From: Micromonospora parva
GTDB taxonomy: Bacteria; Actinomycetota; Actinomycetes; Mycobacteriales; Micromonosporaceae
Assembly: GCF_000718515.1 (NCBI RefSeq)
Contig: NZ_JNZS01000003.1
Coordinates: forward strand, 62,001 to 126,000
Reading direction: 5' to 3'
Length of the DNA: 64,000 bases
The position numbers and the translations under genes are program-made. The notes below the pieces were generated by a model that worked only from the letters and a program-made list of their open reading frames with translations, was not told where the DNA came from and made no database searches. How positions within the stretch are numbered: the first letter of the stretch is position 1; the number at the start of each line of letters is the position of its first letter. Shown piece after piece: positions 25,675 to 35,078 of this stretch.

Positions 25675-27945
25675 CTAGAAGAAGACGTTCAGCGGATTGG
25701 CCGACGTCTCGTCGACGGCCAGTGGGCTCCGGGCAAGGTGGGCCGGCACGTCCCACAGCCGGCCGGGACCGAGTCGACGCCAGAAGTGCCGCAGGCCCGG
25801 AACGACGACTTTCACCACCGCCAGATCGACGTCCGGTCGGGACTGGTCGACGACGATCACCTCCAGGCCGGCCTGCTCGGCCCGGCGTACGCACCACCGC
25901 ACGTCGTCCCCGACGTCGCCGGTGGTCAGCGGCGGGTGGTCCGCCGCGGTGCGCGGCGGCCGGCTGGGATCCGGGGCCAGCCACTGCTGCTCGGCCACCC
26001 GCACGGTGCCGAACCAGCGCGCGGTGTCCGGGTCGTCGACCCCGTACCGGTTGCGCCCGGGGCCGGCGACGGCGGGCAGGAACTGGTTCACCTCGGTCAG
26101 CGCCCGAGTCAGCGCGACCCGCGCGTCCAGGTGCGCGCCGAAGCCGACCAGGACGTCCTCCGGCCCCCGGTCGACGCGACGGGACACCGCCGCGAACGTG
26201 GGTACGCCCAGGTCGGCGGTCAGGTCGAGGGCCCACAGTTCGCGGCCGAGGGCGGTGGCGTGATGGTCGACGCAGGCGGCCGTCCACGGGTCGGCGAACG
26301 AGGTCAGGTCCACCCCGGGCATCCGGGAGCGGTGGTACCACCACAGGGCCACGCTGTCTCGCTCCACGAGTTCGCAGAAGCCCTGCAGGATCGCGTCGGA
26401 CAGGTTGCCGCCGGCCGCGCAGCCGTTCGAGTCGGCCGAGCACACCCCCAGCCCGGTCAGCTCCGGATGCCCGTACCAGCAGTGCGCTGCGGGCAGCTCG
26501 CGCGGTGTCTGACGGGTCAGCGACCAACCCGTGGTCCAGTCCAGCTCCACCTCGTCGGGCAGCGGGCGGGGAACACGGTGCAGGTGCCCCAGGTCGCGGT
26601 TGAGCCGCTCCCGGTCGGCGTACTGGCGTTCCGAGAACAGCAGCAGCTCCCGCAGGTGCACCGCGCGGTCCGGGCCGAGCTGCCGGTAGGTCGCCCGGTG
26701 TACGGGCCGGTCGCCGCGCCACACCCCGCAGTAGCGCTCCACCGCCTCCCCGAGCGCGCTCATCCGGGCCTGCAGGTCGGTCCGGCCCTTGCCGCCGCTC
26801 TGCCCGCGCAGGTTGCGGCGCAACGCGGCGAGCTGGCGGGGCTGGGCGAAGTTGTGCCCGGCCGAGTAGGTGTGGGTGACGCCGTTGTCGGTCGCCTCCA
26901 GCGGGGTCAGCCGGCTGACCACGCCCAGGTACCGGCTGACGTGGTGGACGAGCGCGGCGTACGCCTCGGCGGGTTGCCCGGTGCGGGAGTCGACGGTCCG
27001 GCTGGGCTGGGCGCCGCTCGGTGGCAGGTCGATCCGCGCATCGGCCTTGCGGACGAGGTCCGGGTCGCCGCAGGCGGGGCACTGCGGCTGGCGTACCAGT
27101 TGGTGGCTCTCCGTGCTCAGGTCCCGGGTGTCCAGGGCGACCATCCGGCCGGTGAGGCGGGGCGACGCGCCCCGGACGGCGAGCACCGCGAGTTCGGCGG
27201 CGAGCAGCCCGGCCGCCATGGTGGCCAGACCGGGCAGTACCGCACGGCCGGGCTGCGGCAGCGGACCGGCCAGGTCCTGCCCGTCGAGGAAGGCGTTCAC
27301 CTGTTCGTTCTCCTGCCAGCGTTGCCGCAGGCAGGCCCAGCAGCCGGTGCGGCCCGGCACGAGGTGCGGGCCGAGGAAGACGACGTTGCCGTGTGGCCGG
27401 GCCAGGGTCCACGCGCGACCGGCGGCGAGGTGCCGGTCGTTGATCAGCGCCAGCCGCGGGTCGAGCATCGACGACGGCAGCACCAACACCTGGTCGGTGG
27501 CCGCGCCGGGGTCCGGCGCGTCCGGCCCGACGACCGTCGGGGCGAGCCCGAGGGCGCGCAGGGCGTCGGCGGTCTCGGCCACCCGGGGCGCGCCCAGGTC
27601 CACGATGGTGACCGCTCCCCCGGCCATCCACCGTCGTGCGGCGTCGGGCGGGACACCCCGGGCGTCCCAGCCTGCGGCCTCGGCCGGCGTGGTGTGCGCC
27701 GGACCGGACACCAGCAGGCCGTGGTCGCGCAGCCGGGCGAGGGCCGCGGCGACGGCGGCGACCGGGTGCCGGGTGGCCAACCGGGCCACCACGTCGGCCA
27801 GCGGCGCGGCACCGTCGAGCTGGTCCGCCAGGTCCGCGGCGACCGGGTCGTCGATGAGCAGGCTGCGAGTCTCCCCCAGCACCACCAGCGGGCCGTCGGG
27901 CAGCCGCACCGGCACGTAGTCCGTTCGGAAGCGCGGACGCCACAT
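25675..27945 (-). CDS. Fused ocin-ThiF/YcaO azoline heterocyclase
   Basis: 756 residues from the ATG at 27945, with GGGAGG seven bases upstream; more frame exists upstream but has no ribosome site. Residues 1-90 look like a PqqD-like leader-binding (RRE) domain. An E1-like region follows, with zinc cysteines in GCWACLRQ and QCPACGDPD. The C-terminal ~400 residues are YcaO: S-x3-E-x2-E in SALGEAVERYCG, SNGCAAGGN and a CELVERD pair. This is the cyclodehydratase of thiazole/oxazole-modified peptides, and it should act on the cysteine-ladder core. The C-terminus is NPLNVFF rather than the PxPxP often found in such YcaOs. Confidence 0.9.
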   Translation of the reverse strand: MWRPRFRTDYVPVRLPDGPLVVLGETRSLLIDDPVAADLADQLDGAAPLADVVARLATRHPVAAVAAALARLRDHGLLVSGPAHTTPAEAAGWDARGVPPDAARRWMAGGAVTIVDLGAPRVAETADALRALGLAPTVVGPDAPDPGAATDQVLVLPSSMLDPRLALINDRHLAAGRAWTLARPHGNVVFLGPHLVPGRTGCWACLRQRWQENEQVNAFLDGQDLAGPLPQPGRAVLPGLATMAAGLLAAELAVLAVRGASPRLTGRMVALDTRDLSTESHQLVRQPQCPACGDPDLVRKADARIDLPPSGAQPSRTVDSRTGQPAEAYAALVHHVSRYLGVVSRLTPLEATDNGVTHTYSAGHNFAQPRQLAALRRNLRGQSGGKGRTDLQARMSALGEAVERYCGVWRGDRPVHRATYRQLGPDRAVHLRELLLFSERQYADRERLNRDLGHLHRVPRPLPDEVELDWTTGWSLTRQTPRELPAAHCWYGHPELTGLGVCSADSNGCAAGGNLSDAILQGFCELVERDSVALWWYHRSRMPGVDLTSFADPWTAACVDHHATALGRELWALDLTADLGVPTFAAVSRRVDRGPEDVLVGFGAHLDARVALTRALTEVNQFLPAVAGPGRNRYGVDDPDTARWFGTVRVAEQQWLAPDPSRPPRTAADHPPLTTGDVGDDVRWCVRRAEQAGLEVIVVDQSRPDVDLAVVKVVVPGLRHFWRRLGPGRLWDVPAHLARSPLAVDETSANPLNVFF

Positions 27946-28091
27946 CTGGGTTCCTCCCGGGCCTGGTGACCGGACCGAGCGGGGCCCGCTCTGATCACGG
28001 CTGCTGCCATCGTCGCGGTCCGGTGCGCCCCGATCCGAGCGATGCCACCGGTTTCTGCCGTCGCCGGTGCCGTGGCTGCGGGGCGGCGGGG

Positions 28092-29117
28092 TCAGCCGGC
28101 GGTGACTGTCAACGCGGTGTCGTTGAGCCCCAGCACCGAGGTGCCGACGGTCTGCGCCGGCACGAGCAGCGCGAAGGTCTCCACCCGGGTGACCCGGATC
28201 GACTTTCCGCTGACCGCCGTGCGATGACCGGTGGCGATCAGGTCCGGGCTCTGCGCCTCCAGTCGGACGGTCGCCGGGCCGCCCGGCGCCGGACGCAGCG
28301 TGTCGGTGGCGTGGATCGTCAGAAAGGTGAGCGTGCCGGTCGGCACGGCGACCGCGCAGTCGGACCACTCGGCCCGGTCCATCGTCCGTCGCACCGCTCC
28401 GCCGACACCGGCGAGCTGCTGCCCGTACACCTCCCAACCGCCGGCGAACTGGCCGTCGAGCAGCGGACTCGACGCGACGAGGGAACGGTTGCCCGTCGTG
28501 GACCCGATGCTGCGGGCGAACACCTCGGCGGCGAGGGCCCGGCGACTGGTCTCGTCCAGGGCGGCGCCGCCCGCGGTGGCCGGTCGGCCGTCAAGGCTGC
28601 GGGCCACCACCAGCGAGGGTTGGGTGACCTGAACGTTGTGGCTGAGCTTCCACTGGCCATCGGCACCGCGCACGAACTGGCTCACATCGGTGGGAGCCAG
28701 CTCCGATCCGGTCAGCCGCAGCGTGGCGGTGGCGAGGAAACAGGACGGTTCGCCGGGTGGCACCGCGAAGGCCGGGTTGATGTGCTGAAAGGACGGTTGC
28801 GGACGCTGGTTGTACTCGGCCCGCCGCACCGCGGCGATGCTGAGGTCCAGCGAGGGCGACACCTCCTGGGTCCGCAGCGCCTCGACGTCACCGGCCACCG
28901 AGGCGGCCGAGTCTGCCTGGTCGAAGGCGGTGAGCAGCAGCGCGGCCCGGTCCCGACCGAACGCGGCCGAGCCGTGGGGCGCCGGGGTGGCCGCGTCCAC
29001 CGGCTCGCCACCACAGCCGGTCAGCACCAGCAGCGCCACCGTGGCGGCGGCGAACGGGATCGCCGGCACCGGCGCGGCGAGGGTACGCGGGTTCCTGACG
29101 GACCTTCTGCGCAGCAT
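28092..29117 (-). CDS. Putative lipoprotein of the RiPP cluster
   Basis: 341 residues from the ATG at 29117, with GGAGG five bases upstream; in-frame codons before it are not needed. A twin-Arg-like basic start (MLRRRSVR), hydrophobic stretch and lipobox (VLLVLTGC-GG, C35) mark a membrane-anchored lipoprotein. The mature part has no domain I recognise; it holds segments like GADGQWKLSHNVQV that recall beta-rich extracellular folds. It heads the heterocyclase/export operon, 146 bp before the ThiF-YcaO gene. Roles in self-protection or export are possible but not shown. Confidence 0.7.
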   Translation of the reverse strand: MLRRRSVRNPRTLAAPVPAIPFAAATVALLVLTGCGGEPVDAATPAPHGSAAFGRDRAALLLTAFDQADSAASVAGDVEALRTQEVSPSLDLSIAAVRRAEYNQRPQPSFQHINPAFAVPPGEPSCFLATATLRLTGSELAPTDVSQFVRGADGQWKLSHNVQVTQPSLVVARSLDGRPATAGGAALDETSRRALAAEVFARSIGSTTGNRSLVASSPLLDGQFAGGWEVYGQQLAGVGGAVRRTMDRAEWSDCAVAVPTGTLTFLTIHATDTLRPAPGGPATVRLEAQSPDLIATGHRTAVSGKSIRVTRVETFALLVPAQTVGTSVLGLNDTALTVTAG

Positions 29118-29268
29118 CTCGTCCTCCATCCACCACCGGCGCACGGGAATCGCACCGGATGCAGTCGAGTATGTGAGCGGCTGTCGGGCTACGACGGCGG
29201 CGGCGCTGCCTCGTGCTGCCCGGCCTGTCGACGTTGCACGAAACGACGTCATCCGGCCCGGGCCGTGG

Positions 29269-32148
29269 TCACCGATCGGTGTCATCGAGCCGAGCGACCC
29301 AGGCGACCAGAGCCGATCGGGAGGCGACGCCCGCCTTGCGGTAGATGCGGGTCAGGTGCGCCTCCACCGTGCGGGGGCTGATGTTCAGCTGCCGACCGAT
29401 CAGTCGGCTGGTGGCCCCGGTCGCCGCCAGCCGGGCGATGTGCCACTCCCGGTCGGTCAGGGCGGCGACCTCGCGCGGACCGACCGGACGGGCCAGTCGC
29501 AGGCCGACCCGTTCCGTTGCGCACCACCCGGCCAGTTCCAACGCCCGGCGGCGGGCCCGCGCCGCCAGGCCGGTCTGGTCGGCGGCTTCCGCCGCCCGGG
29601 CCAGGGAGGCCAGCGCAAGGCTGCGCCGCAGCACCATCCCGCCGGTACGGAACAGGTCGGCAGCGGTCTGCAGGTGCGGCAGCGCCGCCCGGAACTCGCC
29701 GCGGGCGAGCAGCACCTCGCCGTACGCCGACTCGGCGAAGCCCCGCTGCCCACGCAGACCCACCTGGTCCGCCTCTGTCATTGCCAGCCGCGCCTGCCGC
29801 TCGGCGTCGGCCATCTCGCCGGCGGCGAGCGCGGCGGCGCACAGCAGTTCGTACCACCGGGGCCGCAGGGACGTCTGGAGCCGGCTGAGTCGGCTGTCGC
29901 CGCCGGCCGAGAGCACCAGCTCGGCACAGGTCGCCGGATCTCCCGACAGCAGCGCCGCGGTCGCCAACGCCGTCGCGGCGGTACGACCACACCAGGTGCT
30001 GAGGTCGGTGGCGATGCCGACGGCGCTTCGGGCCAGCGCCACCGCCCGGTCGTCGTCCCGAAGCCCACCCCGCCACGCCGTCGCCTCGGCCTCGAACGCC
30101 AGGGCGAAGCTCAGCAGGTGGTGACTGCCGATGCGCCGGGCAACGATGCCGGCCTCGGTGGCCAGTGCGATGGCGGTGGTCAGCTGCCCGCCGTGGTAGG
30201 CCACCTGGCTACGTCCGAGCAGCAGCTGGCACAGCCCGTCGTCGCGGTGCGAGGCGCGGACGAGCGTCAGCCCGCGGTCGAGGTGTCGTGCGGCATCGGC
30301 CTGCCGTTCGAGGTACAGCTCGCTCAGACCGAGCGCGGTGAAGCAGTCGGGGTGGTCGCGCATGTCCCGGTCCGGCAGCGCGTCGACGATCCGGGCACCG
30401 GCATCGAGCAGGCCCCGGGCGTCGTCGAGCGCGCCGTCGTGGGCGGCGGCCAGACTGCTGACGGCCAGCAGGCTGGCCCGGTCCGCTCCGGAACCGCCGA
30501 GGTCTCCACTGAGCATGTCGGGCACCCCGGTCACGGGGTGCCCGGCCAGGATGCCGGCGACGCCGATCTCGGTGGCGAGTCGGTAACCGCCGGCGGGTCT
30601 GGCACCCGCTGGCAGGGCGGCCAGTTCCCGCCGACTGATGGCCGACGCCTCCGCGTAGTTGCCGAGCAGACGTTCCACCCGCGCCCAGAGAGCCACCGCC
30701 CGCGCCCGCCGCCCGTCCGCGTCGACGGGGAACAGCGGCACGATCTCCTGGAGCAGGGCCCTGCTCTCGGCCAGATCGCCCGCCTCCCCGGTGATCTGGG
30801 CCAGCGCGAGCGACACGTCCTGGCGACGTTGGGTGAGCCCGGCCGTCGGCCGTAACGCACACAGCGCCAGCCGCAGCCAGCGGATGGCCAGGTCCGGCGT
30901 CTCGCGCCGGACCTCCTGCGCGGCCCGGCAGAGCACGGTGACGCAGCGGTCGACCCAGCCACCGTTCGGCAGGGAGAGCAGGCGTTCCGCGTAGCGGGCC
31001 CGGTCCGTTGGTGGCGCGCCCAGTTCGACGAGCGCGGTGAGCGCGCGCACACACGCCTTCACCTGCCACGCCGGGTCGGTGTCCTGAGCGACCGCCATCC
31101 GCAGCACCGGGTGTCGGAAGGCGAACCGTCCCGTTCCGGGTACGCGGCGGATCAGGTCCAGCCGGGCCAACCGCCAGCTGGCCTCGACCGCCACTGGCGG
31201 CGGGACCTGCGCGACCTCGGCGAGCAGGTCCGTGGTGAAGGGCGCGTCGACGATCGCCCCGGCCCGCAGGCAGGCCAGCTCGGCGGGGGGCAGGTCCACC
31301 CACTCGCGGCGCAGCACGGCCACCGCCGCGTCGGCCAGCCGGGCGCCCTGTGCTTCCCGGATCGGGTCCGCGCTGGTCGAGGTGGGGCCGCTGGGCAGCA
31401 CCGCGAGGTAACCGGGGTTGCCACCGCTCAGGTCGTACCGGGCGCGCAGCTCCACCTGGTCGACGTGGGGGTGCAGGAGCCCGACCTCGGCGACGCTGAG
31501 CGGGTGCAGTTCGATCCGATCGTGTGACGTCGGTTCCGCGTCGGCGTGCTCGGCGGGAACCGGTGGCCCGAAAGGCATCGGCGTCGCCATCTGCCGCGGT
31601 CGGTAGACCAGGACGAGCAGCAGCGGCGCGGGCACCGGGTATCGCAGCAGGTGGGCGATCAGACCGGTGGAGGAGGCGTCCGCCCAGTGCAGGTCGTCGA
31701 GGACCAGCACCAGACCGTCCCGGGCCGCCAGACCGATCAGCCGGCGGGCCAGCTGGTACGTCCGGAACCGCCGGGCGTCCGACGCCCGCGCCGGCGCGGC
31801 CGGCACCGCCGCGACCGACTCCGCCCAGGTCGCCTCGGTGGGCTGCCCGGCACGCACCTCGTGGCGAAGTGACTGCCCCTCGGTGAAGGCGTGTCGGAAC
31901 ACATGGAACGGAACTCCTCGTTCGTCCGGCGAACAGGTCCCGACGGCCCAGGGGATGGTGGGCCCGCACCGCTGCAGAGCCTCGTGGACGAACCGGGTCT
32001 TGCCGATGCCCGGCTCTCCGACCACCTCGCACACCATTTGCCACCGTCGGCTCAGCACAGTCGCCTTGGCTCTCCCGATACGCGCCAACTGTGGCCGCCG
32101 CCCAACGAAGCGCGGGCTCAATGATGCGCTTTCCAGCCCAGGTGTCAT
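29269..32148 (-). CDS. LAL-type LuxR regulator with ATPase domain
   Basis: 959 residues from the ATG at 32148. An N-terminal AAA/STAND-like ATPase has Walker A GEPGIGKT (44-51) and a LVLDDLHWAD Walker B. A long helical TPR-type middle follows. The C-terminus has a LuxR HTH (ALTDREWHIARL, then SRLIGRQLNISPRTVEAHL). Large ATP-binding LuxR proteins are frequent pathway-specific activators in actinomycete biosynthetic clusters. It is read in the same direction as the heterocyclase/export operon and lies 151 bp upstream of the lipoprotein gene, so it is a plausible activator. A longer start at 32253 is possible but lacks support. Confidence 0.88.
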   Translation of the reverse strand: MTPGLESASLSPRFVGRRPQLARIGRAKATVLSRRWQMVCEVVGEPGIGKTRFVHEALQRCGPTIPWAVGTCSPDERGVPFHVFRHAFTEGQSLRHEVRAGQPTEATWAESVAAVPAAPARASDARRFRTYQLARRLIGLAARDGLVLVLDDLHWADASSTGLIAHLLRYPVPAPLLLVLVYRPRQMATPMPFGPPVPAEHADAEPTSHDRIELHPLSVAEVGLLHPHVDQVELRARYDLSGGNPGYLAVLPSGPTSTSADPIREAQGARLADAAVAVLRREWVDLPPAELACLRAGAIVDAPFTTDLLAEVAQVPPPVAVEASWRLARLDLIRRVPGTGRFAFRHPVLRMAVAQDTDPAWQVKACVRALTALVELGAPPTDRARYAERLLSLPNGGWVDRCVTVLCRAAQEVRRETPDLAIRWLRLALCALRPTAGLTQRRQDVSLALAQITGEAGDLAESRALLQEIVPLFPVDADGRRARAVALWARVERLLGNYAEASAISRRELAALPAGARPAGGYRLATEIGVAGILAGHPVTGVPDMLSGDLGGSGADRASLLAVSSLAAAHDGALDDARGLLDAGARIVDALPDRDMRDHPDCFTALGLSELYLERQADAARHLDRGLTLVRASHRDDGLCQLLLGRSQVAYHGGQLTTAIALATEAGIVARRIGSHHLLSFALAFEAEATAWRGGLRDDDRAVALARSAVGIATDLSTWCGRTAATALATAALLSGDPATCAELVLSAGGDSRLSRLQTSLRPRWYELLCAAALAAGEMADAERQARLAMTEADQVGLRGQRGFAESAYGEVLLARGEFRAALPHLQTAADLFRTGGMVLRRSLALASLARAAEAADQTGLAARARRRALELAGWCATERVGLRLARPVGPREVAALTDREWHIARLAATGATSRLIGRQLNISPRTVEAHLTRIYRKAGVASRSALVAWVARLDDTDR

Positions 32149-32890
32149 CACGCAGACCAGACGCCTTCCGGCACACTCAAGGGGAATTGATCGCACTATA
32201 CCGAAGCACCGCCGAATGTCGAGACATACCGATGCCAGCCACTCCCATTCCAACAGTTGGCGTCGCGGTGCAGGTTCTTTCCGACATCACCTCACAAGCC
32301 GCAGAAAAGGACCGGTGGCCAGAAGCGCGGAACAATATCCCGGAAACCCCTACATCGCCCGCGACCTGCCGGTCTCGGGCTACGACCGTCAACGACCCGC
32401 GACGGCTGCCGGACTGCGCTGTGACCACCCGGGCACCTGGTCAATCCCGCGTACGGCCACGTCTAATCTGATATCACCACGATCATGGCCGGCTATGGTG
32501 AATCACCCTAAGCGGTCATATTCCTGCCTTCGCCTTCACCCTGACGCCCGTCCCACTTGGTGAACCATCGGCGCGGGTTCCCACTGCGGACAAATGGCCG
32601 CAATGCCGCGCCCAGAATTGACCGGCGGTCGTCGGCGTTCAACATGCGATCCGCAACATGCAGACGCGGCACGAACGGAGGGAAAGTCGCAGGCGATCCC
32701 GCCCACGAAAAACGCACCGCGCACCTCTTCACTGCGCCACCTTCACCGCCGCTGAACGAACTGGCCACCGGACGGGCGGCGGTACGACATCCTCCGATCC
32801 CGAGATCATCGAGACGAGCGGACCATGGTGAGGCCGACGACGCCGGCGGTAGCGTGAGGCCAATCCGTGCCACGCCTCAAGGAGCCGACG
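32149..32890. other. Divergent intergenic region, no gene seen
   Basis: About 740 bases between the LuxR-type regulator (leftward) and an unrecognised rightward gene. It is visibly more AT-rich than its flanks at 32170-32720 and lacks steady codon-position bias. It marks the right boundary of the RiPP cluster and must hold both promoters. Short frames exist on both strands, but none has a good ribosome site or a family I know. Confidence 0.55.
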
Positions 32891-34195
32891 GTGGACAACG
32901 CCATCCAACTGATCAGCGACGGCGATGGCCTGGCGGTCATCGGGCATCCGGCGGCTGTCGATCGTTTCCTCACCGCGGAGCGACTGCCGTCGAAAGACCT
33001 CGGGCTGCAGCGACTCAGCTCCACCCTCCGTACCGGATCCACCATCGCCAAGGGCGGCGCCGAGATCGCCGACCATTCCGGCCGCTGGGTCCGGTTGACC
33101 GCGGAGTCCACCGAGGCGATGAAGAAGTACAACCTCATGACGGGCTCGGAGAGCGGTGTCAGCCGGGCCGTACTGACCGACCACGGCAAGATCACCGGTC
33201 TGCTCGAAGTGGTTCGGACCCCCAGCGCGATGCTGACCAACCCGGCGATCCTGACCGGCGCCGCCGGACTCATGGCGCAGCTCGCGATGCAACAGACCAT
33301 GGAGGAGATCACCGACTATCTCGCCGTGATCGACGCGAAGGTCGACGCCGTGCTGCGCGCGCAGACCGACGCCGTGGTGGCGGACATGATCGGGGTGGAG
33401 TTCGTCATCGACGAAGCCCTGACCATCCGCGAGCAGGTGGGCCGGGTCTCCGAGGTCACCTGGTCGAAGGTGCAGGCCACGCCGGTGCCGCTGGCCCGGA
33501 CCCAGGTGTACGCGTTGCGGCAGCTCGACGCCATCGCCGAGAAGCTGGAGACCCAGACCAAGGTTGGCGACCTGGCCAAGACGGCCAAGGAGGCCGAGAG
33601 CAAGGTTCAGGAGTGGCTCGCCGTTTTGGCCCGCTGCTTCCAACTCCAGGACGCGGTCGCCGTGCTCGAACTCGACCGGGTGCTGGACACGTCCCCGGGA
33701 GAGCTGGAGGAGCATCGCGTCGCCATCCGGGCCGCCCGCCGCAACCGCCTCGACCTCATCTCGCGCAGCACCTCGCGCCTGTTGTCCCGGATGGACGCTG
33801 CCGCCGGCACCGCCAACGCGAAGGTGCTGCTGAACCCGAGCACATCCCGTGCCGTGGTGCACTCGACCAACCACGTGGCGACCACCGTCGTCGACTTTCA
33901 CGGGCGGCTCGGCCTCGAACGCGACCGACGGTCGTGGGATGCCAGGCGGTGGCTGGACGCCGCCGTGGAAGTGCGTGACAAGGTCCTCGAAACGGGGACC
34001 GAGGTACGCGACAAGGTCCTCGACACCGGAACCGGGGTGGGAGAGAAGGTTCTGGAGACCGGGGCGGAGGGTGTGGGCGTCGCCAGCCGGTTCGGTGTGG
34101 CGGCCTTCGGCCGGGCCAGGTCGATGATGGGCAGGGCCTCCGGCGAGATCGCCGAGCGGGCGCAGCGCCAGTTGGGCAGCAGAGAGGAATCCTGA
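32891..34195 (+). CDS. Unrecognised helical protein with C-terminal repeats
   Basis: 434 residues from a GTG with AAGGAG seven bases upstream; an earlier GTG at 32867 is less likely. I do not recognise the family. It is soluble and mostly helical, with one Ala/Leu/Met-rich helix near 125-150 (NPAILTGAAGLMAQLAMQQ). Near the C-terminus (about 358-394) three tandem 11-residue units occur: VRDKVLETGTE, VRDKVLDTGTG, VGEKVLETGAE. This is the amphipathic 11-mer periodicity of LEA or apolipoprotein-like helices that bind membranes. It ends with a short basic tail. It stands alone between the RiPP cluster and the redox operon. Confidence 0.75.
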   Translation: MDNAIQLISDGDGLAVIGHPAAVDRFLTAERLPSKDLGLQRLSSTLRTGSTIAKGGAEIADHSGRWVRLTAESTEAMKKYNLMTGSESGVSRAVLTDHGKITGLLEVVRTPSAMLTNPAILTGAAGLMAQLAMQQTMEEITDYLAVIDAKVDAVLRAQTDAVVADMIGVEFVIDEALTIREQVGRVSEVTWSKVQATPVPLARTQVYALRQLDAIAEKLETQTKVGDLAKTAKEAESKVQEWLAVLARCFQLQDAVAVLELDRVLDTSPGELEEHRVAIRAARRNRLDLISRSTSRLLSRMDAAAGTANAKVLLNPSTSRAVVHSTNHVATTVVDFHGRLGLERDRRSWDARRWLDAAVEVRDKVLETGTEVRDKVLDTGTGVGEKVLETGAEGVGVASRFGVAAFGRARSMMGRASGEIAERAQRQLGSREES

Positions 34196-34280
34196 TCGGC
34201 GGGCGTTGTCGTCCCTGGTGCGAGCATTCCGCGCACCCCCGCCGCCGCTTGACTTCTTCTGCCGACCGGCCGCGAGCACA

Positions 34281-34296
34281 TGGACGATCTGGTCCA
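34281..34296. promoter_or_regulatory. TGGAC-N6-GTCCA operator-like palindrome, copy 1
   Basis: TGGACGATCTGGTCCA, with flanking A and T that extend the symmetry to ATGGAC/GTCCAT. It lies about 185 bp before the sulfite-oxidase-like start. Related sites occur at 34421, 37720, 39071 and 40208. Its half-sites and spacing fit a dimeric TetR-type repressor. Confidence 0.55.
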
Positions 34297-34420
34297 TCAA
34301 GTCGCCAGTGCGGCGAGGCCCGTCGGACCACCTGCGCCGCCGTGTCGGACGGCAATCACTGTTGGGCGCACTCGCCGACGGTGAGCAGCGTTTGCCGCCA
34401 GCCAGCACGTCGGCTTACCA

Positions 34421-34436
34421 TGGACGAGATGGTCCA
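34421..34436. promoter_or_regulatory. TGGAC-N6-GTCCA operator-like palindrome, copy 2
   Basis: TGGACGAGATGGTCCA, 45 bp before the sulfite-oxidase-like ATG and 140 bp downstream of copy 1. Both half-sites are perfect. The position is where a repressor would block the operon promoter. Confidence 0.6.
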
Positions 34437-34481
34437 ATTACTGATGTCGCGATCATGCGGCCGCTGCTCTGGGAGGGGCGC

Positions 34482-35078
34482 ATGGCAGTGATTTCACGCG
34501 GTTTCGGTGGCCGCCGACGCGATGACACCGATCTTCCGCCCGGCCAGTACCACACTGACGACTTTCCGGTGCTGTCGGCGGGGCCCACGCCCCGCATCGG
34601 GCTCGACACGTGGGAGCTCGCCGTCATCACCGAGATTGGCGAGCGGAGCACGTGGTCATGGGCGGAGTTCACCGCCCTTCCTGCCGACGAGACAACCGTC
34701 GACATCCACTGCGTCACGCACTGGTCGAAGCTCGGCACGCGCTGGCGGGGCGTCTCGGTGGACACGTTGCTGGCCGATGTCGAATCCTCGGCCGAGTACG
34801 TCGTCGCCCACTCCTACGGCGGCTACACCACGAACATTCCGCTCGAGGACCTTCTCGACGGCCAGGCCTGGGTGGCGTACGAGTTCGACGGCGAGCCGCT
34901 GGCTGCGGTGCACGGCGGTCCGGCCCGCCTCCTCGTTCCGCACCTGTACTTCTGGAAGAGCGCGAAGTGGCTGCGCGCCCTGGAACTACGTCACGACGAT
35001 GAGCCTGGGTTCTGGGAGACGGCCGGCTACCACAACTACGGTGACCCGTGGCGCGAGCAACGCTACCTGGCGGACTGA
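34482..35078 (+). CDS. Sulfite-oxidase-like molybdopterin protein
   Basis: 198 residues from the ATG at 34482 with GGGAGG upstream. It matches the SUOX/MsrP-like molybdopterin fold: PRIGLDTWELAV, then VDIHCVTHWS with the Mo-coordinating C77, VAHSYGGYTTN and GGPARLLVPHLYFWKS. No twin-Arg signal is seen, so it should be cytosolic. It overlaps the start of a flavin reductase-like gene by 31 bp, so the pair probably forms a two-component oxidoreductase with electrons passed from NAD(P)H. Together with the nearby Msr enzymes, reduction of oxidised sulfur compounds is a plausible role. Two operator-like palindromes precede it. Confidence 0.88.
   Translation: MAVISRGFGGRRRDDTDLPPGQYHTDDFPVLSAGPTPRIGLDTWELAVITEIGERSTWSWAEFTALPADETTVDIHCVTHWSKLGTRWRGVSVDTLLADVESSAEYVVAHSYGGYTTNIPLEDLLDGQAWVAYEFDGEPLAAVHGGPARLLVPHLYFWKSAKWLRALELRHDDEPGFWETAGYHNYGDPWREQRYLAD

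Noticed and set aside
24496-27969. Long plus-strand open frame (1157 codons)
   Set aside because: Antisense to the SagB and ThiF-YcaO genes; no domain is recognisable.
27946-28437. Possible N-terminal extension of the ThiF-YcaO protein
   Set aside because: The frame stays open but is Arg/His/Gly-rich non-coding in character, and the ATG at 27945 has a strong GGGAGG site.
11361-29117. Lanthipeptide or dehydratase genes in the RiPP cluster
   Set aside because: No LanB/LanM/LanC-like protein is seen and one core has no Ser or Thr, so a lanthipeptide reading is not supported.
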